Shown: positions 51,272 through 60,975 of the stretch, piece by piece
Layout: each line of letters starts with the position of its first letter
Numbering within the stretch: the first letter of the stretch is position 1
Made by a program: the position numbers and the translations under genes
NCBI RefSeq assembly: GCF_002572525.1
Contig: NZ_PDBS01000001.1
Location: 1,798,001-1,862,000 of the forward strand
Reading direction: 5' to 3'
DNA length: 64,000 nt
DNA from: Natrinema sp. CBA1119
GTDB lineage: Archaea; Halobacteriota; Halobacteria; Halobacteriales; Natrialbaceae
Notes under the pieces: generated by a model
Database searches by the model: none
The model's input: the letters and a program-made list of their open reading frames with translations, nothing else
Told to the model about the DNA's origin: nothing

Positions 51272-53581
51272 ATGAGTGAGTCGACCGGGGCCCCCACGAG
51301 CGACGAAATCGGGGACGTGAGCGGCGAGATCGACGTGCTCTCCGTCGACGACGACCCGACCGTCGCGGCGGAGTTCGCCGCCGCACTCGAGTCCGCGAGC
51401 GACCGGCTGATGGTCGAGACGGTCGACGACGAACACGCGGCGCTCGAGTCCGTGCGTGCGGACGACGTCGACTGTCTGGTCGAGCGGACCGCGGCCGCGG
51501 ACGGCGACGGCCGCTCGCTGCTCGCACGTCTCCGCGACGACCGACCGAACCTGCCAGTGTTCCTCGTCATCGACGGATGGGACGAAGACCGGGTCAGCGC
51601 CGCGCTCGAGGCCGGTGCGACCGGCTGTCTGCCGGAATCGGCCGCCGCCGACGGGACGCGCCTCGCGATCCGCATCGAGCGGGCGGTCGAGGCGGTGGCC
51701 GAGCGCCGAGCGCTCGAGGCGACGACCGCCCGATTTCGAGCGTTCACCGAGAGCGCGTCCTTCGCGGTGATCACGGCGTCCGACGACGGGACCGTCCAGT
51801 ACGCGAACGACGCGGTCGAGTCACTGTTCGGCTACGCGCCGACCGCCATCGTCGGCGAGCCGCTGACGACCCTCGTACCCGCGACGTATCAGACCGATCA
51901 CAGCGCGGCGATCGCGCGCTACCTCGAGACGGGAGAACGAACCCTCGACTGGAACTGGGTCGAACTCGAGGGACTCCGTGCGGACGGACGGACGATCCCC
52001 ATCGGCGTTTCCTTCGGCGAAGCGGTCGTCAACGGCGAGCACCTCTTCACCGCCGTCATCAGGGATGTCACGGACCAAAAGCGCCTCGAGCGCGAGCGCG
52101 AAGCCACTCTCGAACGGATCGGCGACGCCTTCGTCTCGATCGACGCCGACTGGGAGTACACCTACGTCAACGAGCAGGCCGTCGACCTCCTCCAGCGGCC
52201 CGGCGAGGAACTGCTCGGCGAGCCGCTCGGGACGGCGTTCGAAACCGTCGGCGGGACCGAACTCGAACGGCAACTCGAGCGGGCGTTCGCCGACCAGACG
52301 ACCGTGAGTTTCACGGAGTACTTCGGCGCGCTCGAGCGCTGGTTCGAGGTCCGGGCCCACCCCTCCGAGGACGGCCTCTCGATCTTCTTCACCGATGTCA
52401 CCGATCGCATTCGTGCCGAGGAGGAACTCGAGGCGAACGTCACGGCGCTACAGGCGCTGTATGACATCTCGACGAAGCCGGACGCGTCGCTCGACGCGAA
52501 GCTGCCGGAGCTGCTCGAGCTCGGCTGCGAGTATCTGGATCTCCCCTACGGGTTCATGACGCGGATCAACCTCGACGAGCGGACCCAGACCGTCGTCGAA
52601 TCACGGAGCGATCACCCGCTCCTCCAGCAGGGCGAATCCTGCCCGCTCTCCGAAGCCTACTGCCGGAAGACGATCAAGACCCACGAGCTCGTCACCGTCG
52701 CGAACGCGCCCGACGAGGGGTGGACCGGCGATCCCGCCTACGAGCTGTTCGAACTCGGGAGCTACGTCGGCGCGAAGGTGACCGTCGACGGCACCATCTG
52801 GGGCACCCTCTGTTTCGCCTCGAGCGACCCCCGCGACGGCGACGGCTTCTCGGAAGCCGAGCGATCGCTGGTCAAGCTGATGGCGAAGTGGGTCAGCTAC
52901 GAGACCGAACGCGAACGATCTCGTGAGACGCTCGAACGGCAGAACGACCGCCTGCAGGAGTTCACGAGCGTCGTCAGCCATGACCTGCGGAACCCGCTGA
53001 ACGTCGCGCAGGGCGCGCTGAAACTCGCCGAGGAGGGAGATCGGTCCCAGCTCGAGGCCTGCGAGGAAGCGCTCGACCGGATGGCGCAACTGATCGAGGA
53101 CCTGCTCTCGTTGGCCGAGCAGGGGGCGACGACGGCCGAGCTGGATCCGGTGTCAGTCCAGGACTGCGCGACGAGGGCCTGGTCGATGGTCGACACCGGG
53201 GACGCCGCACTGGCGGTCGAGGGGGAGTCCTGGGTCCGGGCCGACCCCGACCGGCTCCAGCAGCTGCTCGAGAACCTGTTTCGGAACGCGCTCGATCACG
53301 GGGTCCCCGAGGGAGGGTCGACTGCCGACCTGGCCGTTTCCGTCGGCGACTGTGCGGACGGGTTTTACGTCGCCGACACGGGGCGGGGGATTCCCGAATC
53401 CGAGCGCAACGAGGTCTTCGATATCGGCTTTACCACGGCCGAGGACGGCACCGGGTTCGGACTGGGGATCGTGGAACGGGTCGCCGAGGCCCACGACTGG
53501 GACCTCGCGGTAACGGCCAGCGACGCCGGCGGCGCTCGCTTCGAGGTGACCGGCGTCGATCAACCGCGTGACTCGCGGTGA
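51272..53581 (+). CDS. hybrid sensor histidine kinase (degenerate receiver, PAS, PAS, GAF, HisKA, HATPase)
   Basis: A 769-residue soluble sensor kinase. A receiver-like domain (20-140) keeps the acidic pocket VDDDP but has Glu71 (CLVERTAA) where the phospho-accepting Asp should be. PAS domains follow at about 150-270 and 275-385, then GAF at 395-545 (TISKPD region, CPLSEAYCRKTI). HisKA has His570 (VVSHDLRNPLN) and the ATPase domain N box NLFRNALDHG, G1 DTGRGIP and G2 GTGFGLGI. ATG 51272 is chosen over the long upstream frame. No regulator neighbour is seen; the signal is unknown. Confidence 0.88.
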   Translation: MSESTGAPTSDEIGDVSGEIDVLSVDDDPTVAAEFAAALESASDRLMVETVDDEHAALESVRADDVDCLVERTAAADGDGRSLLARLRDDRPNLPVFLVIDGWDEDRVSAALEAGATGCLPESAAADGTRLAIRIERAVEAVAERRALEATTARFRAFTESASFAVITASDDGTVQYANDAVESLFGYAPTAIVGEPLTTLVPATYQTDHSAAIARYLETGERTLDWNWVELEGLRADGRTIPIGVSFGEAVVNGEHLFTAVIRDVTDQKRLEREREATLERIGDAFVSIDADWEYTYVNEQAVDLLQRPGEELLGEPLGTAFETVGGTELERQLERAFADQTTVSFTEYFGALERWFEVRAHPSEDGLSIFFTDVTDRIRAEEELEANVTALQALYDISTKPDASLDAKLPELLELGCEYLDLPYGFMTRINLDERTQTVVESRSDHPLLQQGESCPLSEAYCRKTIKTHELVTVANAPDEGWTGDPAYELFELGSYVGAKVTVDGTIWGTLCFASSDPRDGDGFSEAERSLVKLMAKWVSYETERERSRETLERQNDRLQEFTSVVSHDLRNPLNVAQGALKLAEEGDRSQLEACEEALDRMAQLIEDLLSLAEQGATTAELDPVSVQDCATRAWSMVDTGDAALAVEGESWVRADPDRLQQLLENLFRNALDHGVPEGGSTADLAVSVGDCADGFYVADTGRGIPESERNEVFDIGFTTAEDGTGFGLGIVERVAEAHDWDLAVTASDAGGARFEVTGVDQPRDSR

Positions 53582-53869
53582 TCCGTCCGCGCGTTCGTGG
53601 CGACCTCGAGTGCGAGAGCCGTTCAGTAGCCGAGCGAATGGAACGCTGCGGAAGGTGTTGAGCATCCGCGAGCGAAGCGAGCGGTTCACCGCCGGAGCGG
53701 GGTGAAACCCCGCGACGGCGGCTTTTTGGCATCAACGGGTTTTACCGGGGGTTGAGGCTGGCGTCTGCGACGCCAGCCGATTCCCCCGGTAAAAGAGGCT
53801 GCTGTACTGCACGCTCTCATCTTCGAGTGCGTACTTGCCCACAGAACGTCACCGACGACCGACACCCGC
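53582..53869. repeat. intergenic hairpin cluster, including a terminator-like stem and a nested palindrome
   Basis: GCGGGGT-GAA-ACCCCGC (53697-53713) is enclosed by CCGCCG/CGGCGG (53689-53721) and followed by TTTTT (53723-53727), a probable terminator for the kinase gene. Next comes GGCTGGCGTC-TGC-GACGCCAGCC (53756-53778), enclosed by TTTTACCGGGGG (53740-53751) and CCCCCGGTAAAA (53783-53794). Short GAGCGAAG-type repeats lie upstream. Confidence 0.75.
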
Positions 53870-54550
53870 TCAGTACTCCGCCCGGAGCCGCTCGAGGTCG
53901 AGTCGCGCGTAGTGCCAGAGCGTCCCTGTCAACCCGTCCTCGGTGATCCGCCGGCCCGAACTCTCGACCAGGACGGTCGGGCAGTAGGCCGTCGGGTAGC
54001 GGCGAGCGAGCCGTCGGCTGAATGCCGTGTCCTCGTTCGACACCTCGGGAAAGCCGCCGATTTCCTCGAAGGCCCGCCGGTGGACGAAGCAGTTGAACCC
54101 CGGCAGGATCGGTCGTTCGAGCCGCGAGAAGACGTGGTTGATCGTCGCCTCCATGAGCTTCGCTCGGCGGGGGCCGGTGATTCGACAGTAGGAACTCGCG
54201 GCCGCGAGCCCGTTGGCCTCGACGAAGCCGAGCAGTTCAGTGAGGTAGTTCGCCCGCACCCGCGTGTCCGCATCGACGAAGGCCAGCCACTCGCCGGACG
54301 CGTGCTCGGCCCCGAGATTCCGCGCTGCGGCGATGCTCTCGCCGCTCTCGGGAACGACCGTCGCGTCGTATTCGCGGGCGATCTCTCTGGTCGCGTCGCT
54401 CGAGTCGCCGTCGACGACGAGCACCTCGTACACGTAGGCCGTATCCAGCGCGGTCAGACTCGCGAGGGTTCCCCGGAGGTACTCCGCCTCGTTTCGTGCC
54501 GGCACCACGAAGCTGACGTCTGCGTCGCCGTCACGCTCGTCGCCAGTCAT
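53870..54550 (-). CDS. family 2 glycosyltransferase
   Basis: A 226-residue GT2 enzyme with a GT-A fold. VSFVVPARNEAEYLRGTLASL is the start, LVVDGDSSDATREIAREY follows, and the metal-binding DxD is in AFVDADTRVRANYL. The end (FSRRLARRYPTAYCPTVLVESSGRRITEDGL) contains the usual ED-type acceptor motif in NEDTAFSRR. The sugar and acceptor are not clear. No membrane segment. Confidence 0.9.
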   Translation of the reverse strand: MTGDERDGDADVSFVVPARNEAEYLRGTLASLTALDTAYVYEVLVVDGDSSDATREIAREYDATVVPESGESIAAARNLGAEHASGEWLAFVDADTRVRANYLTELLGFVEANGLAAASSYCRITGPRRAKLMEATINHVFSRLERPILPGFNCFVHRRAFEEIGGFPEVSNEDTAFSRRLARRYPTAYCPTVLVESSGRRITEDGLTGTLWHYARLDLERLRAEY

Positions 54551-54721
54551 CAGTACTCGAGTGATTACGGGGACGGGTTCTCAAGCTATCGGACTTGTGT
54601 GGCCTGAAACGAGCGTCCACACGCGGTTTGAGCGAGTCGGTGGGCGCGACAGATCGTGTGAATAGAACCCATGATATTTGTTTTCAGACAGCTGCCCGCA
54701 GAGACGATATCTATCATGAAC

Positions 54722-54728
54722 TTTTATA
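54722..54728 (+). promoter_or_regulatory. TATA box before the small ORF at 54835
   Basis: TTTATAA is a good haloarchaeal TATA box; a start near 54750 is expected, about 85 bases before the ATG at 54835. Confidence 0.45.
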
Positions 54729-54834
54729 ACCGTGGACTCAGTAGGGGTGAGTACAGATGTCGGTCGTACACGTAGCAGCCTGAATTCGTTGCCGACGAGT
54801 ACCGATTTTCGACGATATCCCACACCCGACCGAC

Positions 54835-55059
54835 ATGAGCACACAACACTTGCAGTCCACGACCGACGCCGAACCGACACCGAATCGAACCGCGACCCGA
54901 ACGCGACCGGCCCCCTCGAGCGCCGTCACCGAGGATCCGCGGACGGCCACCGACCGCGCTCCCCGGACGTTCTCGCAGCAGAGTACGGGGCGACTCGAGA
55001 ACCTGATCGACGAGTGGAACGCGGCTTTCGCGAACGAGGACGCGGGACGCGGCCGGTAA
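54835..55059 (+). CDS. small hydrophilic protein
   Basis: The 74-residue product starts MSTQHLQSTTDAEPTPNRTA. Most of it is Thr/Pro/Arg-rich and disordered; the C-terminal helix (GRLENLIDEWNAAFANED) looks conserved. Another frame in this region reads as Arg-rich filler. No family is recognised. Confidence 0.5.
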   Translation: MSTQHLQSTTDAEPTPNRTATRTRPAPSSAVTEDPRTATDRAPRTFSQQSTGRLENLIDEWNAAFANEDAGRGR

Positions 55060-55373
55060 GGCCGAGGTTCGATGTAGTTTTCGCTGCCGAATCCAAACCG
55101 TCTTTGGAGCGACGGCGGTAGGACCGCGTGGCCGATGACGAAGCACCCGCTCCGAGCCGGACTCGGCATCCGGTGGTGACGAGCCCTATGAGTGCCGAGG
55201 CTACCACTTTCACATGCTCGATGGCTATTCTATGAATCGATCTTCAACGATCGAGTAGGAATACTCACCTCAGCCAAACCCAGCCAGAAGACTTCATTCC
55301 AGACTGGTCTGCCAGATACTGCCTTTTTACGCTTTCAGGGCTCTGGACTCCGTACCAGTTACAGAGAGGTCAG
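55060..55373. other. A/T-richer gap before the multi-PAS kinase
   Basis: About 310 bases without a supported gene or hairpin. The base composition falls at about 55.2 kb, coinciding with the edge of the kinase gene. Confidence 0.5.
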
Positions 55374-58300
55374 TCATTCTCGATTGGTGCCGGGTTCATC
55401 CGCTGCAGGCAACGTGAACGAGAAGGTCGCTCCCTCACCGGGTTCGGACTCGACCCAGATCTCACCACCGTGTCGCTCGATAATCCGTTGACAGAGAGCG
55501 AGACCGATACCAGTCCCCTCGTGTTCGTCGTGCCCGTGAAGCCGCTGGAACACTTTGAAAATACGATCGGTATCGCTGGGATCGATACCAATCCCCTCAT
55601 CACGGATCGAGAGACGCAAGTCTCCACCATTCCGTTCAGCAGCGATCTCTATTTGTGGTGGTTCGTCGCCGCTATACTCGATCGCATTGTCCAACAAGTT
55701 CTGGAAGACTTGACGCAATTGACTGGGATCACCCTCGACACACGGTAATGATTCGGCTGTGATCTCGGCGTCACTCTCCTCAATCTGCAGTTGAAGATCA
55801 TCACGTACCGCAGAAAGAATCGCGTCCAGATCGATTGTCTCGAACGGGTCGCCTTGTGTTTCGACCCGTGAGTACTGTAGCAGCCCCTCAATCATCTCAC
55901 GCATCCGGTCAGCGCCATCGACGGCAAACTCGATGAACTCTTCCGCGTCCTCATCGAGTTCATCACTATACCGGTTTTCGAGAAGCTGCAGATAACTCGT
56001 AACCATCCGCAAGGGTTCCTGTAGGTCGTGAGACGCAGCATATGCGAACTGTTCGAGACGTTCGTTGGACTCCTCGAGCTTGCGCTCGTACTTCCGACGG
56101 TCAGTGATATCACGGCCAATCCCCGTCAGAACTACATTCCCGTCGGGGTCTTCGACCGTTGACGCAACGAACTCATAGGGGATAGACTCGCCATCCTTGG
56201 TGAGGACTTCTGCTTCTACCTGTGCGTTGCCGGCTTCGAACCCTTCAGCGATAGTGGCCGAGATGTTCTCGTGTTCGTCCTCGCTGAAGAACTCTAGAGC
56301 ATGCATCGACCCGACCTCCGAATCTGAAAATCCTGTTACGTCACTGAGACTCTCATTCCACCGCTGAAGGTCACCGTTCTCGCCGACCAGATAAAATATG
56401 TCTCCAACGGCATCCAGAATATCGTCGGTGAACTCCTTGTACCGTTTGAGATGGCGTTCACGTTCACGGAGCGCCTGCTCTCGCTCCTTCCGTTCGGTGA
56501 TATCTCGTACGATACCGACTTCCTCCTGTTCGCCGTCAGTCTGTAACGTTGCGAAGGTTCCCTCTGCAGGGACACGGTCACCACCTGCCGTCTGAATCTC
56601 CGCCTCTAAGACCGGGTTCTCAGGTCTATCGTCGGCTGTTGCTGTTATATCCCGTGATTGTTCGACTGTGGACTCGTTGACGACCAGGGAGGCGTGTTCT
56701 CCAACTAGTGCTTCACGGTCGTAGCCGGTCAGCTCTGCGTAGGCCTCGTTGACCATCGTGAAGTACCCGTCCTCGTCTTTGACGTAGATCCCGTCATTAA
56801 CCGTCTCAACGATCGTTTCGTACTTCGTGAGCTCTCGCTCATGCTCCACTCGTTCGGTCACATCTCGAAAGTAGACCGAAAGCCCGCTATCCGAGGGGTA
56901 GAGATTGTATTCATACCAGGAGTCGAAGTCTTCCTCGTACACTTCGAAGCTGATCGGTTCCTGTTTCTCCATCGCCGTTTGATACTTCTCTCGGTAAGTG
57001 CTCTCCGACTCCGCAGGCATGACGTCCCAGACTTTCTGACCGAGTAGTTCCTCTTTCGGTTGTTGCATCGGCTGGGCGGCCTGGTCGTTGAGGTGGGTAA
57101 ATCGCCATTCGTTATCAAGCGCGTAGAACGCGTCAGAAATCCGACCGAGAATCTCGCTCAGCTCCGTCTCGAGTTCGGTCTTGCGCTGTTCGAGCTGTCG
57201 TTCACGTCTCTTGAGCTCCGTGATCTCTTCACCGGTCGTTATCACGCGTTCGATGGTTCCGTCGCCGCTACATATTGGAGTAGCGCTCAGGCGGAAATGC
57301 ATCTGTTCGCCGGTCGGCAGATCGAAGATAAATTCCTCGTCAGATACTGGCTCTCCAGTCGCTAAAACGCGAGCAGATGGTGTTTCATGAGGAGGGACCA
57401 AGTTACCATCTGCGTCATATAGATCCCACTCATCAGGGTTTTCGGGCTCCTCAATGATCTCCTGTTCGGATAATCCAAGAGCTTCTTGGGCTTGCTGATT
57501 TGCCATCACCGTCTCACCCTCGGCATCCTGAACGGCAATCGCGATCGGTGCCGTCCGCAACAGTTTCTCAGTCTGTTTGTATTCGCGACGGAGTTGTTGC
57601 TCACGCTCCTTCTGCTCCGTGATATCGTCTACGGAAAAGACGATTCGATCGTCTTCGTTCTCTTCACTCTGAATCGGAGCGGCATTAATCGAAAGCCACC
57701 GACGACGACCGCCCGGAACATCAGTTTGACACTCGTAACCGTAGACGGTTTCGCCGGTTTCGACGACCTGCGTCCATGGATACTCGTCGAACGGAATCGG
57801 CTCTCCCGTACTATCGTAGATCTCCCACGATTCGACAGTGTAATCCGTGAGTTCAGATTCCTCGCTATCAATACGCTCGAGAGCTCGCTGGTTCGCTCGG
57901 ATGAACTCGCCTTCGGAATTGATCGTATAGATACTGACCGGGACGGTCTCGAAGATCTGTTCGGTGAGATCGCGTTCCTGTTGCAGCTGTTGTTCGTACT
58001 CCTGGCGCTCGGTCATGTCACGCGTGACTTTCGTGAACCCCTGAAGCGTACCAGTATCGTCACGAATGGCGGTGATAGTGACGTTTGCCCAGAACTCGCT
58101 ACCGTTCTTACGGACCCTCCAGCCTTCCTCTTCTACACGGCCCTCTTCTGCCGCGACTTCGAGGTTCTCTTTCGGAACTCCAGAGTCGCTATCCTCCTCG
58201 GTATAGAACGTAGAGAAGTGCTCACCGACAATTTCGCTTTCCTCGTAGCCCTTGATCCGTTCCGCTCCGGTATTCCAACTGACAACAGTACCATTCGGAT

Positions 58301-58580
58301 CGAGCCTGAAGACGGCGTAGTCTTCCACCGCATCAACAAAGGCAGTAAACTCCTCCGGTTCCGCATGCCACCAGACCTGAGTCGCGCCGCAAATCCGCTT
58401 CGTCTGCAGCTCACCGCGTTCAACGAGTTCCTCGAGACTGTGACGAGCGGCTCGACGATCACATTCCAGTTTCTCGGCGACCTCCACCGCAGCAATCGGT
58501 TCAGACGGCTGCTCTAACCGTGTAAAAAGACTCCGAACGTCCTCCGTAGAGATGTCTTGAGCCGAACCCGAGGATCCCAT
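55374..58580 (-). CDS. multi-PAS sensor histidine kinase with N-terminal HTH
   Basis: A 1068-residue soluble kinase. Residues 10-75 are a winged-helix/HTH (SEPIAAVEVAEKLECDRRAARHSLEELVERGELQTKR), followed by six PAS domains (about 80-190, 200-320, 330-450, 465-580, 585-700 and 715-830), HisKA with His851 (FAYAASHDLQEPLRM), and an ATPase domain with NLLDNAIEY, DEGIGID and GTGIGLAL. ATG 58580 (MGSSGSAQDIS) is preferred to the 16-codon longer form. The gene is visibly more A/T-rich than its neighbours, suggesting recent transfer. No response regulator gene is adjacent. Confidence 0.9.
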   Translation of the reverse strand: MGSSGSAQDISTEDVRSLFTRLEQPSEPIAAVEVAEKLECDRRAARHSLEELVERGELQTKRICGATQVWWHAEPEEFTAFVDAVEDYAVFRLDPNGTVVSWNTGAERIKGYEESEIVGEHFSTFYTEEDSDSGVPKENLEVAAEEGRVEEEGWRVRKNGSEFWANVTITAIRDDTGTLQGFTKVTRDMTERQEYEQQLQQERDLTEQIFETVPVSIYTINSEGEFIRANQRALERIDSEESELTDYTVESWEIYDSTGEPIPFDEYPWTQVVETGETVYGYECQTDVPGGRRRWLSINAAPIQSEENEDDRIVFSVDDITEQKEREQQLRREYKQTEKLLRTAPIAIAVQDAEGETVMANQQAQEALGLSEQEIIEEPENPDEWDLYDADGNLVPPHETPSARVLATGEPVSDEEFIFDLPTGEQMHFRLSATPICSGDGTIERVITTGEEITELKRRERQLEQRKTELETELSEILGRISDAFYALDNEWRFTHLNDQAAQPMQQPKEELLGQKVWDVMPAESESTYREKYQTAMEKQEPISFEVYEEDFDSWYEYNLYPSDSGLSVYFRDVTERVEHERELTKYETIVETVNDGIYVKDEDGYFTMVNEAYAELTGYDREALVGEHASLVVNESTVEQSRDITATADDRPENPVLEAEIQTAGGDRVPAEGTFATLQTDGEQEEVGIVRDITERKEREQALRERERHLKRYKEFTDDILDAVGDIFYLVGENGDLQRWNESLSDVTGFSDSEVGSMHALEFFSEDEHENISATIAEGFEAGNAQVEAEVLTKDGESIPYEFVASTVEDPDGNVVLTGIGRDITDRRKYERKLEESNERLEQFAYAASHDLQEPLRMVTSYLQLLENRYSDELDEDAEEFIEFAVDGADRMREMIEGLLQYSRVETQGDPFETIDLDAILSAVRDDLQLQIEESDAEITAESLPCVEGDPSQLRQVFQNLLDNAIEYSGDEPPQIEIAAERNGGDLRLSIRDEGIGIDPSDTDRIFKVFQRLHGHDEHEGTGIGLALCQRIIERHGGEIWVESEPGEGATFSFTLPAADEPGTNRE

Positions 58581-58921
58581 GGGTTCACGTAGCGCTACGA
58601 ATGCATAACGCTTGGCGTTCACAAACACGTTACGGGAAAACTATACCCGCCGGTTTCTCGGGAATTCGGCACTCCAGTATGCCCAACTCGAGCCGGAAAA
58701 TCGCGTTTTCAGCTCTTCGAACGCCTGTCGATCCATCTATTTCACCCGCATCGAGTAGCGGCCTCGATCCGCTGTGTTGTTGTTGTTATACGCTCCGATC
58801 ACCGCGAACGAACTCGTTCGGTGAGAGCTATCCAGTCCATAAACTATACCGAACTGATATATTGAGCGCGGTTCACGACGTGATGAAGAATGTATCAAAT
58901 ATCACGGCCCAGTTTCCGCCA
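58581..58921. other. gap between kinase and HTH regulator
   Basis: About 340 bases upstream of the kinase and downstream of the regulator. The open frames have no start context. Nothing else is recognised. Confidence 0.5.
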
Positions 58922-59704
58922 TCAAAACCGAAAGCGGTCGAGATCCTCCGTGAGAGGAGTCGCTTCGGTGCGATATTTCGTATAGACAGCTTCGGCCCAC
59001 TCGCGTGCGGTTTGTGAATCGGTATCGACGTACGTGCGCAACAGACCCGTCTCATCGTCGTAGATGCCGACTCCGATCCGGTCGTCACAGAGCGTCAGTC
59101 CGAACGGGATGTCATCGTGGATCCAAAACGTCAGATTTCCGCTTTCGATGACTGAGCGTGCCCGTTCCGGGTTCGACGTAAGGACCTCCTCGAGTACCGC
59201 CAACGGATAGACGGCCTCCGTTTCCATCCCGGCGTTGATGCGGTCGGACAACTCGTCTAGGTGCAGCGGGTTGATGGTCGCTGGGTCGAGCCCCCGCAAT
59301 GTCTCGGTCGTTTTCACCAGCGACATGAACCGATTCACCGGGCGGTAGGGATCCCCGGGCGCAACCGTCGTCACGGTTGCGCCCGTGAACGCCGCGATAT
59401 CGATGTCGATGTCGTGAGCGGCCGCAACCTGGAGGACGGGGGCGAGTTCCGACGCGGCCTCGAGAGTCGACTGAAATTCGGCGACCTCCGCAGCGGTTAC
59501 CTCACCGAACGGCGTGAGGACGAACTCGCCGTCGATGCGTTCGATCAGGCCGCTGTCCCGGAGCGATCGGGTGAACCGGTGGACGGTCGACCGAGAGACA
59601 TCCAGGCGTTCTTCTAACTCTCGTCGATCTATCCCACCCTTCTCACGTAACGCGTCGAGCACCGGCTTTTGCCGGACGATTTCGATGAGTCCCTCGGCAT
59701 CCAT
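58922..59704 (-). CDS. HTH transcriptional regulator (DUF1724-like)
   Basis: A 260-residue regulator. Residues 12-60 form a winged helix (KPVLDALREKGGIDRRELEERLDVSRSTVHRFTRSLRDSGLIERIDGEFVLTPFG). Residues 75-260 resemble the DUF1724 ligand domain of archaeal regulators (PVLQVAAAHDIDIDIAAFTGATVTTVAPGDPYRPVNRF, then HDDIPFGLTLCDDRIGVGIYDDETGLLRTYVDT). This layout is common in haloarchaea; the signal is unknown. Confidence 0.85.
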   Translation of the reverse strand: MDAEGLIEIVRQKPVLDALREKGGIDRRELEERLDVSRSTVHRFTRSLRDSGLIERIDGEFVLTPFGEVTAAEVAEFQSTLEAASELAPVLQVAAAHDIDIDIAAFTGATVTTVAPGDPYRPVNRFMSLVKTTETLRGLDPATINPLHLDELSDRINAGMETEAVYPLAVLEEVLTSNPERARSVIESGNLTFWIHDDIPFGLTLCDDRIGVGIYDDETGLLRTYVDTDSQTAREWAEAVYTKYRTEATPLTEDLDRFRF

Positions 59705-59960
59705 TCACACGGTGATAGTGACTCATGATGCTCTTAAGTCCACTGGTCAGTCACCGATCCTGCGACGACGAGACGGTATCTCGCGTCTATTGCGACTCTC
59801 TCGAGCGGAACTGAACTATAGTAGTCGCCGAGCGTCGTCTCGCGACTTGAGATGATGTCACCGGCTGAAATGATCCCACTCGGTTCATATAACCGACTGT
59901 CGCGCCTGCTGACTGGTACTGGAGCGGGCACGACGACGGAGCCCCTCACCGATACCACTA

Positions 59961-60395
59961 ATGGCAAGTAATACACAAGACGTCGATATCGAGGCCGAAC
60001 GCGCGGCGGACGCAGTAGAAACCGAATCGGGGCTCGAGCCGAACATCGCGGGGGCGCTCTCGTATCTGTTCGGGTTTATCACGGGGCTGCTCTTCTTCGT
60101 GATCGAAGGGGACAACCGGTTCGTGCGGTTTCACGCCGCCCAGAGCATGGTTGTTTCCGGCCTGTTCATACTGTCGTCTATCGCAGTGAGCGTCGTCGGG
60201 ACTATCGTCACGATTCTGTTCGCCAGTCTGAACTCGTTCATCATCGGGAGCATCATCTCGTTGTTCCTCGGGTTGCTCTGGCTGGGACTCGCGGTCGGCG
60301 GGTTCGCGATCTGGGCCTATCTCATGGTCACGTCCTACCGGGGCGAGACGATCCGCCTGCCCGTCGTCGCTGGAATCGCAGACAGGCTGGTCTGA
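59961..60395 (+). CDS. DUF4870 family membrane protein
   Basis: A 144-residue protein. A 28-residue soluble N-terminus precedes three spans (about 29-48, 60-95, 97-125). LSYLFGFITGLLFFVIEGDNRFVRFHAAQSMVV is the DUF4870 (Tic20-like) hallmark. It starts a group of three genes with gaps of 9 and 22 bases. Function unknown. Confidence 0.87.
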   Translation: MASNTQDVDIEAERAADAVETESGLEPNIAGALSYLFGFITGLLFFVIEGDNRFVRFHAAQSMVVSGLFILSSIAVSVVGTIVTILFASLNSFIIGSIISLFLGLLWLGLAVGGFAIWAYLMVTSYRGETIRLPVVAGIADRLV

Positions 60396-60404
60396 GGTGA
60401 CGGC

Positions 60405-60953
60405 GTGCCCACGAACCGGAAGGAAACGGGGAATACGGCCGAACGAGCGAGCGATGGCCGAGCGGATGGGACCAGTGACGATGAGATGGATAGTGCGGAA
60501 CCGACACCGCCGTTCGAGGCGTACGCCGACGACGAGTACGGCTACCGACTCGCGTATCCGACGACCTGGTCCGCGAAGACGGAGCCCGCGGGCGGGGCGT
60601 CATTTGACGACCGGACGGGCTCGGCCGGCGCGACCGTCTCCGTCGACGAGGGCGTCGCCCTCACGCTGGCGGAGTACGTCGCGAACTTCCTCGAGACCCT
60701 CGAGGCCGACGAGCACGTCCGGACGATCGAGCGCATCGAGCGGCGAGACCGCTTCCTCGAGCCTGGTGGGACGGGTCAGGTGATCGATTGCGCCTACTGG
60801 AGCGTGCCCGATGGTGAGCGTTGGCGGCTCACGTATCTCTTCGCCATCGAGGGCGAGACCGGGTACGTCCTCGGAGTGGACTGGAACGACGACGACGGAC
60901 TCGACGAACTCGCCGCGCGAGTCGTCGAGTCATTCGCCGTCGAAACGAACTGA
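60405..60953 (+). CDS. small PsbP-like soluble protein
   Basis: A 182-residue protein from GTG 60405, with ATG 60486 as a fallback. A charged N-terminal tail of about 40 residues leads to FEAYADDEYGYRLAYPTTWSAKTEP, and the end reads RWRLTYLFAIEGETGYVLGVDW. The fold resembles PsbP/DUF1795-type proteins. No signal peptide. Same strand and tightly spaced with its neighbours. Confidence 0.7.
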   Translation: MPTNRKETGNTAERASDGRADGTSDDEMDSAEPTPPFEAYADDEYGYRLAYPTTWSAKTEPAGGASFDDRTGSAGATVSVDEGVALTLAEYVANFLETLEADEHVRTIERIERRDRFLEPGGTGQVIDCAYWSVPDGERWRLTYLFAIEGETGYVLGVDWNDDDGLDELAARVVESFAVETN

Positions 60954-60975
60954 ACGCGGAAGTACGACACGATAC

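Noticed and set aside
59819-59840. Third MITE end (TATAGTAG near 59819)
   Set aside because: Only eight bases match; the following sequence and a second end are missing.
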